From contig DASZTS010000020.1 in the NCBI GenBank assembly GCA_035547915.1, positions 1-64,000 of the forward strand: a stretch of DNA of 64,000 nucleotides, in the 5' to 3' direction. The notes under the pieces are model-generated. The model ran no database searches and was not told the DNA's origin. It worked only from the letters and a program-made list of their open reading frames with translations. This stretch comes from DASSFG01 sp035547915 (lineage in GTDB: Bacteria; Planctomycetota; Planctomycetia; Pirellulales; JAICIG01). Below are positions 43,501 to 53,000 of this stretch, one piece after another. The position numbers and the translations under genes are program-made. Numbering within the stretch: the stretch's first letter is position 1; every line of letters begins with the position of its first letter.

Positions 43501-46500
43501 CCGTCAACCGTGGCGGTGGATGCGGCGGGCGACGTCTTCGTCGCCAACCAAGGCAATTCGATCGTCGAGATTTCGCCCCCGACCGTCGCCGCCACGCCAG
43601 CATCGTTGAGCGGCTCGACCTCCCAATCCGTGTCCCAAGCAATAACCGGTCTGACCGCAGGCACAACGTACTATTTCCGGGTCGTGACCACCAGTGCCGG
43701 CGGCACCGTCGCCGATTCCCAAACCCCTCCCGAATCGTTCACCACGCCGACTCCCCCGAGCGTGCAGACGAGCGCGGCGACACCCGTTCCGACCGGCGCG
43801 ATCCTCAACGGCTCGGTCGATCCGAACGGTTCGACAACCACGGCCTATTTTCAGTTTTCGACGGATGAGACATTCACGCCGACCGTCGAATCCACCATTG
43901 GATCGGGGTTTGCCGATCCGGCTGGGGTAGTGATCGATGCGGACGGAGACGTCTTCGTCGCCGACTCGGGCAACAACGCCATCAAAGAGGTCCTGCCCAA
44001 TGGCACGATCAAGAACATCGCCTCGGGGGTTAGCGCGCCGTACGGCCTGGGGATGGACACGGCCGGAGACGTCTTCGTCGCCGATTCGGGAAGCAACGCC
44101 GTCGAGAAGATTCTACCCAATGGCACCATCACTACGGTTGGCTCCGGGTTTGCCAGTCCGTTTGGCGTGGCGGTGGACGCGGCCGGCGACGTGTTCGTGG
44201 CCGATTATGGCAACAACGCCGTCAAGGAGATCCTGCCCAACGGCACCATCAAGACCATCGGCTCGGGGTTCAACAAACCGACCGGCGTGACGGTGGATAC
44301 AGCCGGCGACGTCTTCGTCGCCGATTACGGTAACAATGCCGTCAAGGAGATCCTGCCCAACGGGACGGTCAAGATTCTCGGCTCAGGGTTTAGCTTGCCG
44401 GCGGGCGTGGCGGTGGACGCGGCCGGAGACGTCTTCGTCGCCGACTCAGGCAACAACGCCGTAAAGGAGATCCTGCCTAATAGCACGATCGACACCATCG
44501 GCTCAGGGTTCAGCAATCCGTTCGGCGTGGCGGTGGACGCCGCCGGAGATGTCTTCGTCGCCGACTACAACCACGATCGGGTGGTTGAGTTTTCGCCCAC
44601 GGCGATCCCCGCGACGCCTTCGCCGCTGAGCGGCTCAACCACGCAACAGGTGTCCGGCGCCGCAACCGGTCTGACCGCGGGCACAACCTATTACTTTCGG
44701 CTCGTGGCCACCGGCGCCGGTGGCACGGTCACCGACACGCACTCGCCGCCCGAGTCGTTCACCGCGCCGAGCATCACTTGGGCCAATCCGGCCGACGTTA
44801 CCTACGGCACGGCGCTCAGCTCTATGCAACTCGACGCGAACGCCAGTATTCCCGGCAGCTTCGCCTATACGCTGGCCGACGGCACGACCCCGGCCTCCGG
44901 CGCCGTGCTGCACGCCGGACAAGACCAGGTACTCATCGCGACTTTCAAGCCCACTGATTCGGCCGATTACGCGACGGAGACGGTCCAGGTCGAAATCAAC
45001 GTCGACCCGGCGTCGCTGACCATCACCGCCGACGATAAGAGCAAGGTCTACGGAGCGGCCTTGCCGACGCTGACCGCCAGCTACTCCGGCTTCGTCAACG
45101 CTGACAGCCCCGCCAGCCTGACCATGCCGCCGAGCCTCTCGACGACGGCGACCGTGGGCAGCCATGTGTCGGACAGTCCCTATGCCATCACGGCCAGCGG
45201 CGCTGTCGATGCCGACTATACGATCACTTATGTCGCCGGCTCACTGACGGTCACGGCGGCGCCACTGACCATCACCGCCGATGACAAGCGCAAGGTGTAT
45301 GGCGCGGCGCTGCCGGCGCTCACGGCCAGCTACTCCGGCTTCGTCAACGGCGACAGCGCCGCCAGCCTGACGACCCTGCCGAGCCTGTCCACCACCGCCA
45401 CGGCCACCAGTCACGTGTCGGGCAGCCCTTACACCATCACGGCCAGCGGCGCTGTCGATGCGGACTATACGATCAGGTATGTGCCGGGCGAACTGACCGT
45501 CACGCCAGCCACACTGACCGTCACGGCCAACAATGCCAGCAGGGCCTATGGCGCGCCCAACCCAACCTTCACCGATACGATCGGTGGTTTCGTCAACGGG
45601 GATGCATCCAGCGTGGTCGATGGCGCGGCCAGTCTGAGCACCGACGCCACGAGTACAAGCCGCGTCGGCGCCCACCCGATCATCGCGGCATTGGGAACGC
45701 TGACTGCCGTCGACTACGCATTCGCGTTCCAGAATGGCACGCTGACGGTGACGCAGGCGATGCCGGTCATCACGTGGTCCAACCCGCCCGACATCACTTA
45801 CGGGACACCGCTGGGAGCCACCCAGCTCGATGCCACGGCAAACGTGCCCGGGACGTTCAGCTATACACTGGCTGACGGAAAGACGCCCGCCGACGGTGCC
45901 ATCCTGAACGCTGGGGCGAACCAGATGCTCAACGTCGCGTTTACGCCCACCGACACTGCCGATTTCTCGGCGGGTAGTGCGCAGGTGGAGATCAACGTCG
46001 ATTCAACGGACTTGATCGGCGTAACGGCGGCGTCTGCCACGGGCGGAGTCGAGGGCGTCACTCCTGCCACGCTGAGCGGCGCCACCTTCACCGACGCCAA
46101 CACGACCGCGACAGCGACCGATTTCACGGTAACTGCGGTCGATTGGGGGGACGGCAGCGGTAGCACCTCGGGACTGAGTTTGACGGGCAGTGGCGGCAAT
46201 TACACCGTGAGCGGCGCACACCTCTATGCCGAGGATGGCGTCTACCAATTCCGCATTACCGTGAAGGATGCCAGCGGTGATTTCGGAACCATCGCCGGCA
46301 CGGCCGACGTCGCGGACGCCGCACTCCGTATGACCCCGGTCAGCGTCGCCGCGACGGCGGGCGCCACCTTCAGCGGCGTTGTCGCCACCTTTAGCGATGA
46401 CAACCCCAACAGCACGGTCGGCGATTTTGCCGTCACCATTGATTGGGGAGACCACACGATGCCGACGACCGTGAGCGGTTCGGAAATCACCGTCTCCGAT

Positions 46501-47583
46501 CGGACGTTCACCGTCGCCGCCGGCCATGTTTACGCTGAGGCCGGCGCCTACTCCCTGACCGTCACGGTCGACGACAAGGGAGGCAGCAGCCAGACCATGA
46601 ACGAGAACGCGGCCGTCGCCTCCGCCACCACGGCTGCCCCCACCGCCAATCCCGACACGTTCGTACTCGGAGCAAGCGGCCCATTTAGCGGATCGGGTGC
46701 GACGAGCGTGTTGGCCAACGATACGTCGGCCGGCGGCCAGCCGCAAAACCTCGTGGCGACGTTGGTATCTCAGCCGACGAACGGCACGCTTACCTTGCAC
46801 CCGGACGGTTCGTTCTCCTACGCACCCGGCGCTACCTTTCAGGGCATCGACCGTTTCACTTACCAGGTGAGCGAAGGCGCTACGATGGGCAATACGGTGA
46901 CCGTCACCTTGCTTTCGTACCATGCCAGCCTGGTCGATAAGCTCTACCACCAGGTGCTGCATCGCTCGGCGGAAGACAGCGGCTTGATTTATTGGACGGC
47001 GCAACTCGATGCGGGGCAACCGCTCGACGTGGTGGCGACGGGCATCTTCAACAGTACCGAACGGCTCGACCCCTTGGTTACGCAGTTTTACGAGCAGTAC
47101 CTCGATCGCGACACCGATCCCAGCGGCCTGGCTTACTGGGTCAATGATTGGCAAACCGAGGGCGACCCGCGCGATGTTGTCGAGAACATTCTTGCCTCGA
47201 AAGAATTCTTCGACGACGCTGGCGATACGAATACCGGCTTCGTCGAGTTGCTCTACCAGCGAGTCCTGAATCGATCCGCGGAGCAGAACGGGCTCGATTA
47301 CTGGGTCGGCCTGATGTCTCCGCCCACGAACGAGACCCGCCTGCAGATTGCCTCGCAGTTCTACGACACGCACGAGAAGCACGTCGACCTGGTCGACTTC
47401 CTCTTCGGCGAGTATTTCCAGGGAGTGTCGCCTTTGCCCGACACGACGCCTTATGTGACGGATCTCGACGAGAGTGAGACCGAAACGCAGGTCGAGAAAG
47501 CGATCATCGACTCCTCGGCCTACAGCAGCAATCCGCCCGAGCCCGCCGCAGGAGCGGTCGGCAGACCGCTTTATCCACACTGA
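40522..47583 (+). CDS. Giant secreted protein: four NHL propellers, MBG, PKD-like and DUF4214 domains
   Basis: A 2353-residue protein. The basic N-terminus contains LECRTLLS (51-58), a motif recurrent in planctomycete secreted proteins. Four blocks of six NHL repeats follow (about residues 112-336, 449-680, 789-1016, 1128-1356); each 40-residue repeat reads GVAVDAAGDVFVAD, a short variable stretch and EILPNGTIKTIGSGF-like ends. Each block sits between the halves of a fibronectin-like domain (ATLNGSVNPNGSTTTAYF... before; LTGLTAGTTYYFRVV after). Then come YDG/MBG domains (about 1417-1835), PKD-like domains (1836-2035), a cadherin/Big-like domain and three DUF4214 units (2135-2330) with LYHQVLHRSAEDSGLIYW. 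Probably an extracellular adhesin or matrix protein. The ECF/kinase pair upstream may control it. Confidence 0.88.
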   Translation: MFALRARSGRFQFLAASPERPVQPGPKRRGCRSTPISGGAQRLFTPRIEPLECRTLLSVTVATDAASSISATGATLHGSVNPGGSTATAYFQYSTNPSFTPTVEKTIGSGLNLPYGVAVDAAGDVFVADLGNNAIEEIQPDGTIHTIGSGFVSPSGVAVDADGDVFVADFGNNAVKEILPNGTIQRIDFNFDQPVGLAVDAAGNVFVADSGNNAIEEIIKDGPVWTVGSGFTDPTGVAVDAAGHIFVADKFFALKEFVPGGEIQTLGSGFGIPTSVAVDAAGDVFVTDVANAAVKEILPDGEIQTLGSGFSGAGGVAVDAAGNVFVGDIDKSGVVELSPTSVAATPATVSGSTTRTISAALTGLTQDTTYFYRAAVTDAAGTVVDTQGPPQSFTTPLMDVATQAANSVSSTGATLTATVKPQGQNATVTFQYSTDPSFIPTVESTLGSGFADPFGVAVDAAGDVFVADPGNSAVKEVLRSGTIQTLGSGFGSPEGVAVDAAGDVFVADFDNSVIEEILPGGTMQTLGSGFKDPTGVAVDAAGDVFVADYGNNAVKKILPSGAVQTLGSGFKNPTGVAVDASGDVFVADYGNNAVKEILRGGTIQTLGSGFSQPAAVAVDALGDVFVADYGNGAVKEILPGGTIQTLGSGFSQPAGVAVDAAGDVLVGDITKKTVVELSPPSVAATPATVSGSTSTTVSAALNGLTGDTTYFYRVVAAATVATVADSQSPPKSFTTLTPPSVQTAAADPVSATGATLNGSVNPNSSTTTAYFQYSTDATFTPTVERTVVAGLNDPSGVAVDAAGDVFVTDSVQQVAKEVSPNGTIKAIGSGYNDPVGVAVDGAGDVFVTDFFDNAVDEVLPNGTIKRIGSGFKNPTGIAVDAAGDVFVVDKGNNAVKEVLANGAVKTIATGFNNPQGVAVDTAGDVFVADDFNDAVKEVLPDGTIKTIGSGFDFPLGVAVDAAGDIFVADSGNNAVKEVLPSGTIRTIGSGINVPSTVAVDAAGDVFVANQGNSIVEISPPTVAATPASLSGSTSQSVSQAITGLTAGTTYYFRVVTTSAGGTVADSQTPPESFTTPTPPSVQTSAATPVPTGAILNGSVDPNGSTTTAYFQFSTDETFTPTVESTIGSGFADPAGVVIDADGDVFVADSGNNAIKEVLPNGTIKNIASGVSAPYGLGMDTAGDVFVADSGSNAVEKILPNGTITTVGSGFASPFGVAVDAAGDVFVADYGNNAVKEILPNGTIKTIGSGFNKPTGVTVDTAGDVFVADYGNNAVKEILPNGTVKILGSGFSLPAGVAVDAAGDVFVADSGNNAVKEILPNSTIDTIGSGFSNPFGVAVDAAGDVFVADYNHDRVVEFSPTAIPATPSPLSGSTTQQVSGAATGLTAGTTYYFRLVATGAGGTVTDTHSPPESFTAPSITWANPADVTYGTALSSMQLDANASIPGSFAYTLADGTTPASGAVLHAGQDQVLIATFKPTDSADYATETVQVEINVDPASLTITADDKSKVYGAALPTLTASYSGFVNADSPASLTMPPSLSTTATVGSHVSDSPYAITASGAVDADYTITYVAGSLTVTAAPLTITADDKRKVYGAALPALTASYSGFVNGDSAASLTTLPSLSTTATATSHVSGSPYTITASGAVDADYTIRYVPGELTVTPATLTVTANNASRAYGAPNPTFTDTIGGFVNGDASSVVDGAASLSTDATSTSRVGAHPIIAALGTLTAVDYAFAFQNGTLTVTQAMPVITWSNPPDITYGTPLGATQLDATANVPGTFSYTLADGKTPADGAILNAGANQMLNVAFTPTDTADFSAGSAQVEINVDSTDLIGVTAASATGGVEGVTPATLSGATFTDANTTATATDFTVTAVDWGDGSGSTSGLSLTGSGGNYTVSGAHLYAEDGVYQFRITVKDASGDFGTIAGTADVADAALRMTPVSVAATAGATFSGVVATFSDDNPNSTVGDFAVTIDWGDHTMPTTVSGSEITVSDRTFTVAAGHVYAEAGAYSLTVTVDDKGGSSQTMNENAAVASATTAAPTANPDTFVLGASGPFSGSGATSVLANDTSAGGQPQNLVATLVSQPTNGTLTLHPDGSFSYAPGATFQGIDRFTYQVSEGATMGNTVTVTLLSYHASLVDKLYHQVLHRSAEDSGLIYWTAQLDAGQPLDVVATGIFNSTERLDPLVTQFYEQYLDRDTDPSGLAYWVNDWQTEGDPRDVVENILASKEFFDDAGDTNTGFVELLYQRVLNRSAEQNGLDYWVGLMSPPTNETRLQIASQFYDTHEKHVDLVDFLFGEYFQGVSPLPDTTPYVTDLDESETETQVEKAIIDSSAYSSNPPEPAAGAVGRPLYPH
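40850..44590 (+). repeat. 24 coding repeats of about 120 bp (NHL), in four blocks of six
   Basis: Each unit encodes about 40 residues. Blocks lie at about 40850-41530, 41870-42560, 42890-43570 and 43905-44590. DNA identity is high within blocks (for example GGCGTGGCGGTGGACGC recurs throughout), so the region is prone to recombination and to assembly collapse. Confidence 0.85.
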
Positions 47584-47671
47584 CGGTTACACGGCCCACG
47601 TAGGTTCCACCCGCAGGCCATGGGCGCACGTGCCGCAAGACGAGTGAGACCTCCTGCGCGCAAAAAAGAAA

Positions 47672-47695
47672 GTCCGAACGGTGTTCCGTTCGGGC
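47672..47695. terminator. Bidirectional terminator
   Basis: A 10-bp stem, GTCCGAACGG/CCGTTCGGGC (one G-T pair), with loop TGTT. TTT follows on the plus strand and the minus strand reads CTTTCTTTTTTG beyond the stem. It ends both the giant gene and the convergent rhodanese gene. Confidence 0.8.
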
Positions 47696-47728
47696 TTTGG
47701 ATTTACGCCAAAGTCGGGTGACGAAAAG

Positions 47729-47758
47729 TAGCGCGTTTGCCGATCCCGCCGCGTGGGC
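47729..47758 (-). other. Fragment of a tRNA-Leu 5' half
   Basis: On the minus strand, GCCCACG, then GCGGGATCGGCAAACGCGCTA matches the acceptor strand and D-arm of tRNA-Leu at 36800-36883 with only a few differences; it then diverges. It cannot form a tRNA. Such fragments are left by integration into tRNA genes or by rearrangement. Confidence 0.6.
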
Positions 47759-47781
47759 TCGCTAAGCCGTCGTCGCTCGGT

Positions 47782-48117
47782 TTAATAGCGGGCGACGCTG
47801 GGGTCGATCGCCGTCGACCATTCATCGATGCCGCCGGACATGCTCTGCGCGCCGGCGAACCCGTTCTTCCGAAGGTATTGGGCGACACGCAGGCTGCGAC
47901 CTCCGTGATGACAGTGAACGACGATCTGTCGGGAGCGGTCGGATTCGAGTTCGGGCAGGCGCTCTTGAATCTCGCTCATCGGCACGAGCCGGGCAGCCTC
48001 GATGCGCGCCACGGCATATTCATCCGACTCGCGACAATCGACCAGCACGAAGTCATCGCCCCGGTCGAGCATGGCTTTGACCGTCTGACAAGAGATTTCC
48101 AGGGGGAGTTCGGTCAT
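47782..48117 (-). CDS. Rhodanese-like domain protein
   Basis: A 111-residue single-domain rhodanese. The domain starts LEISCQTVKAMLDRGDDFVL and carries VDCRESDEYAVARI; the active-site loop is VVHCHHGGRSLRVAQYL, with the Cys in place, and the end is MSGGIDEWSTAID. It may carry sulphur as persulphide. Met at 48117 was chosen over an ATG at 48207 that adds an unrelated basic segment. It converges with the giant gene and is divergent from the nucleotidyltransferase gene. Confidence 0.88.
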   Translation of the reverse strand: MTELPLEISCQTVKAMLDRGDDFVLVDCRESDEYAVARIEAARLVPMSEIQERLPELESDRSRQIVVHCHHGGRSLRVAQYLRKNGFAGAQSMSGGIDEWSTAIDPSVARY

Positions 48118-48188
48118 GACAAATTGAAACCTTGGGATTTGAACCGGTCGGAATTGTACCCTGCCGCGGCAGGCGGCAAAAAGCGTGT

Positions 48189-48194
48189 TATAAT
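48189..48194 (+). promoter_or_regulatory. -10 hexamer upstream of the CCA-type enzyme
   Basis: TATAAT, with no good -35 partner. It lies 40 bp before GTG 48234 and argues against the longer frame starting at 48132. Confidence 0.4.
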
Positions 48195-48233
48195 GCCGGC
48201 GTTTCACAGGCCTCCAAGCTTACTCAATTCCTC

Positions 48234-49562
48234 GTGGCCGAGCGCGATCCGAATCAGCAACGCGAATTCGCCCTGTCGGTCGTCCGGCGCCTGCGCGAAG
48301 CCGGATTCGAAGCCTATTGGGCCGGCGGTTGCGTGCGAGACGCGTTGCTCGGCCGACAACCCAAGGATTTCGACGTAGCCACCAACGCGCGGCCGCCGGA
48401 GATCCGTCAGGTGTTCGGCCGCCGCACGACGCTCGACATCGGCGCGGCCTTCGGCGTCGTGGCGGTCGTCGGCCCCAAGCCGGCGGGCATCGTCGAAGTG
48501 ACGACGTTTCGTCACGAAGTCGGCTACAGCGACGGCCGGCACCCCGACGGCGTAACCTTTACCACCGCGGAGGAAGACGCCCAGCGACGGGATTTCACGA
48601 TCAACGGCCTCTTCTACGACCCGTTCTCCGCGGACGAGGGAGCGCGCGTCATCGACTACGTGGGCGGCGTGGAGGATCTCAAGCGAAAGAAGGTACGGGC
48701 CATCGGCGATCCGCGGGCTCGGTTCAACGAAGACAAACTACGCATGCTGCGAGGTGTGCGCTTCGCGGCCACATTCGACTTCGAGTTGGACGAGCCGACG
48801 AGTACCGCCATCCGCGAATTGGCCCCGTCGGTGGTGGTGGTCAGCGCCGAGCGCATCGCCCAGGAGATGCGCGGGCTTCTCGTACTGCCAGGGCGAGCCG
48901 CCGGCGTCGAACTGTTGCGGCAGACCGGATTGTTGGCCGAGATCTTGCCGGAGTTACTGCCCCTGACGGAGACGCCCGTGCGGGCCGACCGACCGGAGCT
49001 GGGCAATCTTTGGCAGCGGACACTGGTCGTGCTCGATCGGCTCGCCGAACCGAGTTTCTCGTTGGCCCTGGCCGCACTGTTGCACGCCGTGGCTTGGCGA
49101 CGCGGAGAAGCTCCGGAAGGCGAGGGGACCCGGTCGGCCGCCGCGATCGTCGAGCAGGTGTCCGCGCGTTGGCGTCTGTCGAATAAGGAGACGGACCGGG
49201 CGGTTTGGCTCGTGGAGAAGCACCGTTCGCTGGTTCCCGCGGAGGCGATGCCCTGGCCCCGGTTGCAGAGGCTGCTCATCAGCCCGGGCATCGAGGAATT
49301 GCTCTCCTTGCACGCGGCGATCGCCGACGCCGGAGGCCACGATCCGGCGCACGTCGACTATTGCCGCCGCCGGCTGCAAGTCTCGCCCGAGGAACTCGAC
49401 CCGGCGCCGCTGCTCACGGGCGACGATCTGATCCGTCACGGCGTTCCCCAGGGGAAGCGATACAAGACGTTGCTCGACGCGGTGCGGGACGCGCAGTTGG
49501 AGCAACAGATCCATGACCGCGACGAAGCCCTCGCGCTGGTCGATCGGCTACTGGTGTCGTAG
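48234..49562 (+). CDS. tRNA nucleotidyltransferase / poly(A) polymerase family
   Basis: A class II nucleotidyltransferase that adds CCA to tRNA 3' ends or poly(A) to RNA. Signatures are YWAGGCVRDALLGRQPKDFD, with the catalytic Asp pair in DFDVAT, then TFRHEVGYSDGRHPDGV, RRDFTINGLFYDP and RFNEDKLRMLRGVRFAA. The C-terminal region has no HD domain. GTG 48234 was chosen because of the TATAAT at 48189 and because the family begins near this point. The only tRNA in the window lacks encoded CCA, which fits a CCA-adding role. It is 6 bp upstream of tsaE. Confidence 0.9.
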   Translation: MAERDPNQQREFALSVVRRLREAGFEAYWAGGCVRDALLGRQPKDFDVATNARPPEIRQVFGRRTTLDIGAAFGVVAVVGPKPAGIVEVTTFRHEVGYSDGRHPDGVTFTTAEEDAQRRDFTINGLFYDPFSADEGARVIDYVGGVEDLKRKKVRAIGDPRARFNEDKLRMLRGVRFAATFDFELDEPTSTAIRELAPSVVVVSAERIAQEMRGLLVLPGRAAGVELLRQTGLLAEILPELLPLTETPVRADRPELGNLWQRTLVVLDRLAEPSFSLALAALLHAVAWRRGEAPEGEGTRSAAAIVEQVSARWRLSNKETDRAVWLVEKHRSLVPAEAMPWPRLQRLLISPGIEELLSLHAAIADAGGHDPAHVDYCRRRLQVSPEELDPAPLLTGDDLIRHGVPQGKRYKTLLDAVRDAQLEQQIHDRDEALALVDRLLVS

Positions 49563-49568
49563 GGCGGT

Positions 49569-50063
49569 ATGAAGAGTTGGTCGCTCGCAGCCCCTGACAT
49601 TTCGGCGACAGAAAGGCTCGGCGTCGCCCTGGCGAGCGTGTTGCCGCGACCGGCGACCGTTGCCCTGAACGGCCCTCTCGGTGCCGGCAAGACACGGCTG
49701 GTGCAAGCCATCGCCGTCGGGTTGGGCATCGATCCGGCGGAGGTGACGAGTCCCACTTTTGTGCTGGTCCACGAATATTCGGGCACGATCCCGCTCTTCC
49801 ATTTCGACGCTTACCGGGTGCGCAGCGACGAAGAGTTTTGGCAACTCGGCGCGGAAGAATACCTCGCCGGCGATACTCCGGCCATCGTGGTCATCGAATG
49901 GGCGGAGCGTATCACGGCTTGCCTGCCCCGCGACCGTCTGGACATCTCGATCGACGTGTGGGGGCCCACCGAGCGTCGTTTCAGATTTGTCGCCCACGCC
50001 GAGGCGTATGAGCTGGCGCTGGAACGGTTGTGCCGCTTGCTCGCTGCGCCGGAGGCGCGCTAG
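49569..50063 (+). CDS. tsaE: tRNA threonylcarbamoyladenosine biosynthesis protein TsaE
   Basis: The ATPase that works with TsaB and TsaD to form t6A at position 37 of ANN-decoding tRNAs. The Walker A is NGPLGAGKTRLVQ, followed by TSPTFVLVHEY, LFHFDAYRV and IEWAERI, all family signatures. At 164 residues it is full length. It follows the nucleotidyltransferase gene by 6 bp, so two tRNA-processing functions are probably co-transcribed. Its stop overlaps the stop of the convergent CheB-CheR fusion gene by 4 bp. Confidence 0.94.
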   Translation: MKSWSLAAPDISATERLGVALASVLPRPATVALNGPLGAGKTRLVQAIAVGLGIDPAEVTSPTFVLVHEYSGTIPLFHFDAYRVRSDEEFWQLGAEEYLAGDTPAIVVIEWAERITACLPRDRLDISIDVWGPTERRFRFVAHAEAYELALERLCRLLAAPEAR

Positions 50064-53000
50064 GGCGAAGCCGTTTCGGAGGCGAGCGGCTCCGCATCGG
50101 CATTGCGCAATTGGCCGGCCAGCCGGTGCTCGGCGGCACATTCGGCCAGCACATCGCGCAGCTTGTCGATCGTCAGCGGTTTGACGATGTGGCGATCGAA
50201 GCCGCGTTCGAACGCCTGTTGCACGTCTTCGCGCTGGCCATAGCCGGTCACGGCGACCAGGTAGGTGCGGTCGTCCATCAGATTTCGCCGCACGTGTTCC
50301 GCCACCTCGTAGCCACTCATGCCCGGCAGGCCGATATCGATGAGCGCCGCCTGGGGATGGAGACGCTCGATCAATTCGACCCCTTCTTGACCGTTGCTGG
50401 CCGAGCGGACGTGATAGCCGTGGAGCTGGAGCAGCGCCTGTAACATCTCGCGGTTGTCGGTCTCATCATCGATGACCACCACCAGTTTGCCTTGGCCGAC
50501 GGGCGTGTCGACGGGCGCGTTCTCCGCGGCGGCGCCGATCGAGGGCGGCGCCGCGGGAACGTGCAACACAAATTCACTGCCGCACCCGGTGCCGGCGCTG
50601 TGCGCCTCGACGTTCCCGTCGTGAAGCTGAGCGATCGACCGCACGAGCGTCAGCCCGACACCCATGCCGCCCGATGCGCGATCGAGCGTGCGTTCGGTCT
50701 GCACGAAGAGGTCGAAGACCTTCTCCAGCAAGGCCGGCTCGATACCGATGCCGGTATCCTTGATGCGCACCACCACCTCATCACCCTCCGGCTGAGCCGA
50801 CAGCCAGATATGTCCGCCGGCGGGCGTGTATTTGCAGGCGTTGTCGAGCAGGTTCGTAATTGCCTGTTGTAGCCGGGCGGAATCGCCGTTCACATAGAGC
50901 GGACCGTCGGCGATGCGCTGCGTGAATTCGATGTTTCGCTGCCGCAGACGTGCTTCGACCGCCGCGATCGCGTCGTTGATCGACCGCCGCAGGTCGAACG
51001 GGCATTTGCGTAGCTGCATCTTGTTCTGCGTCATGCGCGACACATCGAGCAGTTCATCCAGCAGCCGCGCCATCTGCTCGCTCTGGCGGCGAATGATCTC
51101 CTGGGCGTGCAGCACGGTTTGGTGCGGTGCATCAGGCACCGCCAACAGCGACGCCGCGCTCACCACGGCATTGAGTGGATTGCGCAATTCATGCGAGAGC
51201 ATCGCCAGGAACTGATCGCGGCGGCGCACGGCTTCCGCCAGGGCCGATTCGGCCTCTTTCAGCGCACTGACCTCGACCAGCGTCAACACGGCACCGTTGA
51301 TCCCCTTGGGCGTCTGGTAGGGAAAGATACGCAGCAGGTAACAGCGACCGTCGCGATCGAGTACTTCGCGATGGCACGGCGCACCGCCGCGCAACACCAC
51401 CTCGATGTCCTGCACCAGGTCGGCGTGCAAACGGTGTGCGAAGCTGTCGATGCGGCGTCCGACGTCTTGCGGCAACAACTGGAACGCACGGCTGATCGAC
51501 GGCGTGAATTTGCGAATCCTCATGTCCTGGTCGAGGAAGATGGTGCCCACCTCCGTCGAGGCCAGCAGGCTCTCGAGATCGGCATGCAGCTCGACCAACT
51601 CCGCGATCTTGTTCTGATACTCGGCGTTTACGGTGTACAGCTCTTCGTTGACCGAGTGCAACTCCTCGTTCGTGCTCTGTAGCTCTTCGTTTGAGGCCAT
51701 CAACTCTTCATTCGTGGCCTGCAACTCTTCGTTGCTCGTCTCGAGTTGTTCGATGGTCGCTTGCAGGTTTTCCTTCGTGTACCGCAACTCCGCTTCCAGG
51801 TTCTCGATCCGGTCGCGCGAAAGCTGCCGGACGTCCGAATCGGGCGTGGCACGCCGCCCCTCGGCGATCTCGTCCTCCGAGGGTTGGGCCAGTTCGACGA
51901 TGGAGACGAGCACCTGCACGCTCTTGCTGCGACGGTTCTCGACGGGTTCGGCCGAGACGCGGTAGACGGCTTCGCGTCCATCGAGCGTGGCCCGCACCCC
52001 CGAATACTGCACGGGCACCAGCTCCTTGCTGGCCTTCTGGATGGCTCCGGTCACCCCCGCGCGGAATTCGTCGTGCAACAGGTCGAATACGTCGGTACTC
52101 GACCGGCCCGGGCGTATGCGAAGGAACTTGTCGCCGTCGCCGAACACGTGCAGAAGCTCGCGACGGTCGCTGATGAGAAAGCCGGGAGGCATGTAGCGTC
52201 CCAGCAGGGTGTCGTAGGCGGCCACCAGTGTAGCGTCGGCCATGGTCCGCGGCGGCGCGACAAGGAGGGGCGATCGCCCGCGCACACCCGGCGAGCGCAG
52301 CGGCTGACGGGCGTCGGCCGAGAGGGCCACGTCGCGCCTCTTGCGATACAGCTTCCAATGGTCGTCCAGGGGCGAGAATTCTTCCTGCAACTCGCCGGGC
52401 GTCTCGCTGGGACCCAGCAACAGGATGCCGTCGACTTTCAGGCCGAAGTGCAACAGCGAGAGCGTCTTTTTCTGCGCGAGTGGTTGCAAATAGATGAGCA
52501 GGTTGCGGCACGTGACCAGGTCGAGCTTGGTGAATGGGGCGTCCTTCAACAGGTTGTGCGGCGCGAACACGATCATCTGCCGCAGTTCCTGCCCGACGTG
52601 ATAGCCATCGGCCTGGCGGTGGAAGTAGCGCGCGAGCCGGCGTTCTCCCACGTCGGCCAGCGCGTCGTCGCCGTACACGCCGAGACTGGCGATTTCCAGC
52701 GAGCCGCGGTGGGCGTCGGTGGCGAACACTTTGGCGTTGATCGGGCGGCCGGCCGCCTCCAACTGCTCGTGCAGCAACATGGCCACGCTGTACGCTTCCT
52801 CGCCCGTCGCACAGCCGGTGACCCAGACGCGAATCTCCTGCTCGCGTGGTACCTTGCGCAGCAACTCGGGAAAGACCACTTCCTCGAGCTTGGCGAAGGC
52901 GCCCGGGTCGCGGAAGAAACGGGTGACGCCGATCAACAGGTCTTTGTACAACGCATTCAATTCGACCGCGTCGTCTCGCAACTTTTCGGTGTATTCGCGC

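Noticed and set aside
40850..44590. Regular 120-bp repeats considered as a CRISPR array or satellite
   Set aside because: The repeats are in frame, encode NHL units without interruption, vary in length and sequence like coding repeats, and no cas gene is present.
46003..47580. Minus-strand open frame of 525 codons
   Set aside because: Antisense shadow of the giant NHL/DUF4214 protein; composition is Arg/Gly/Val-rich and no family is visible.
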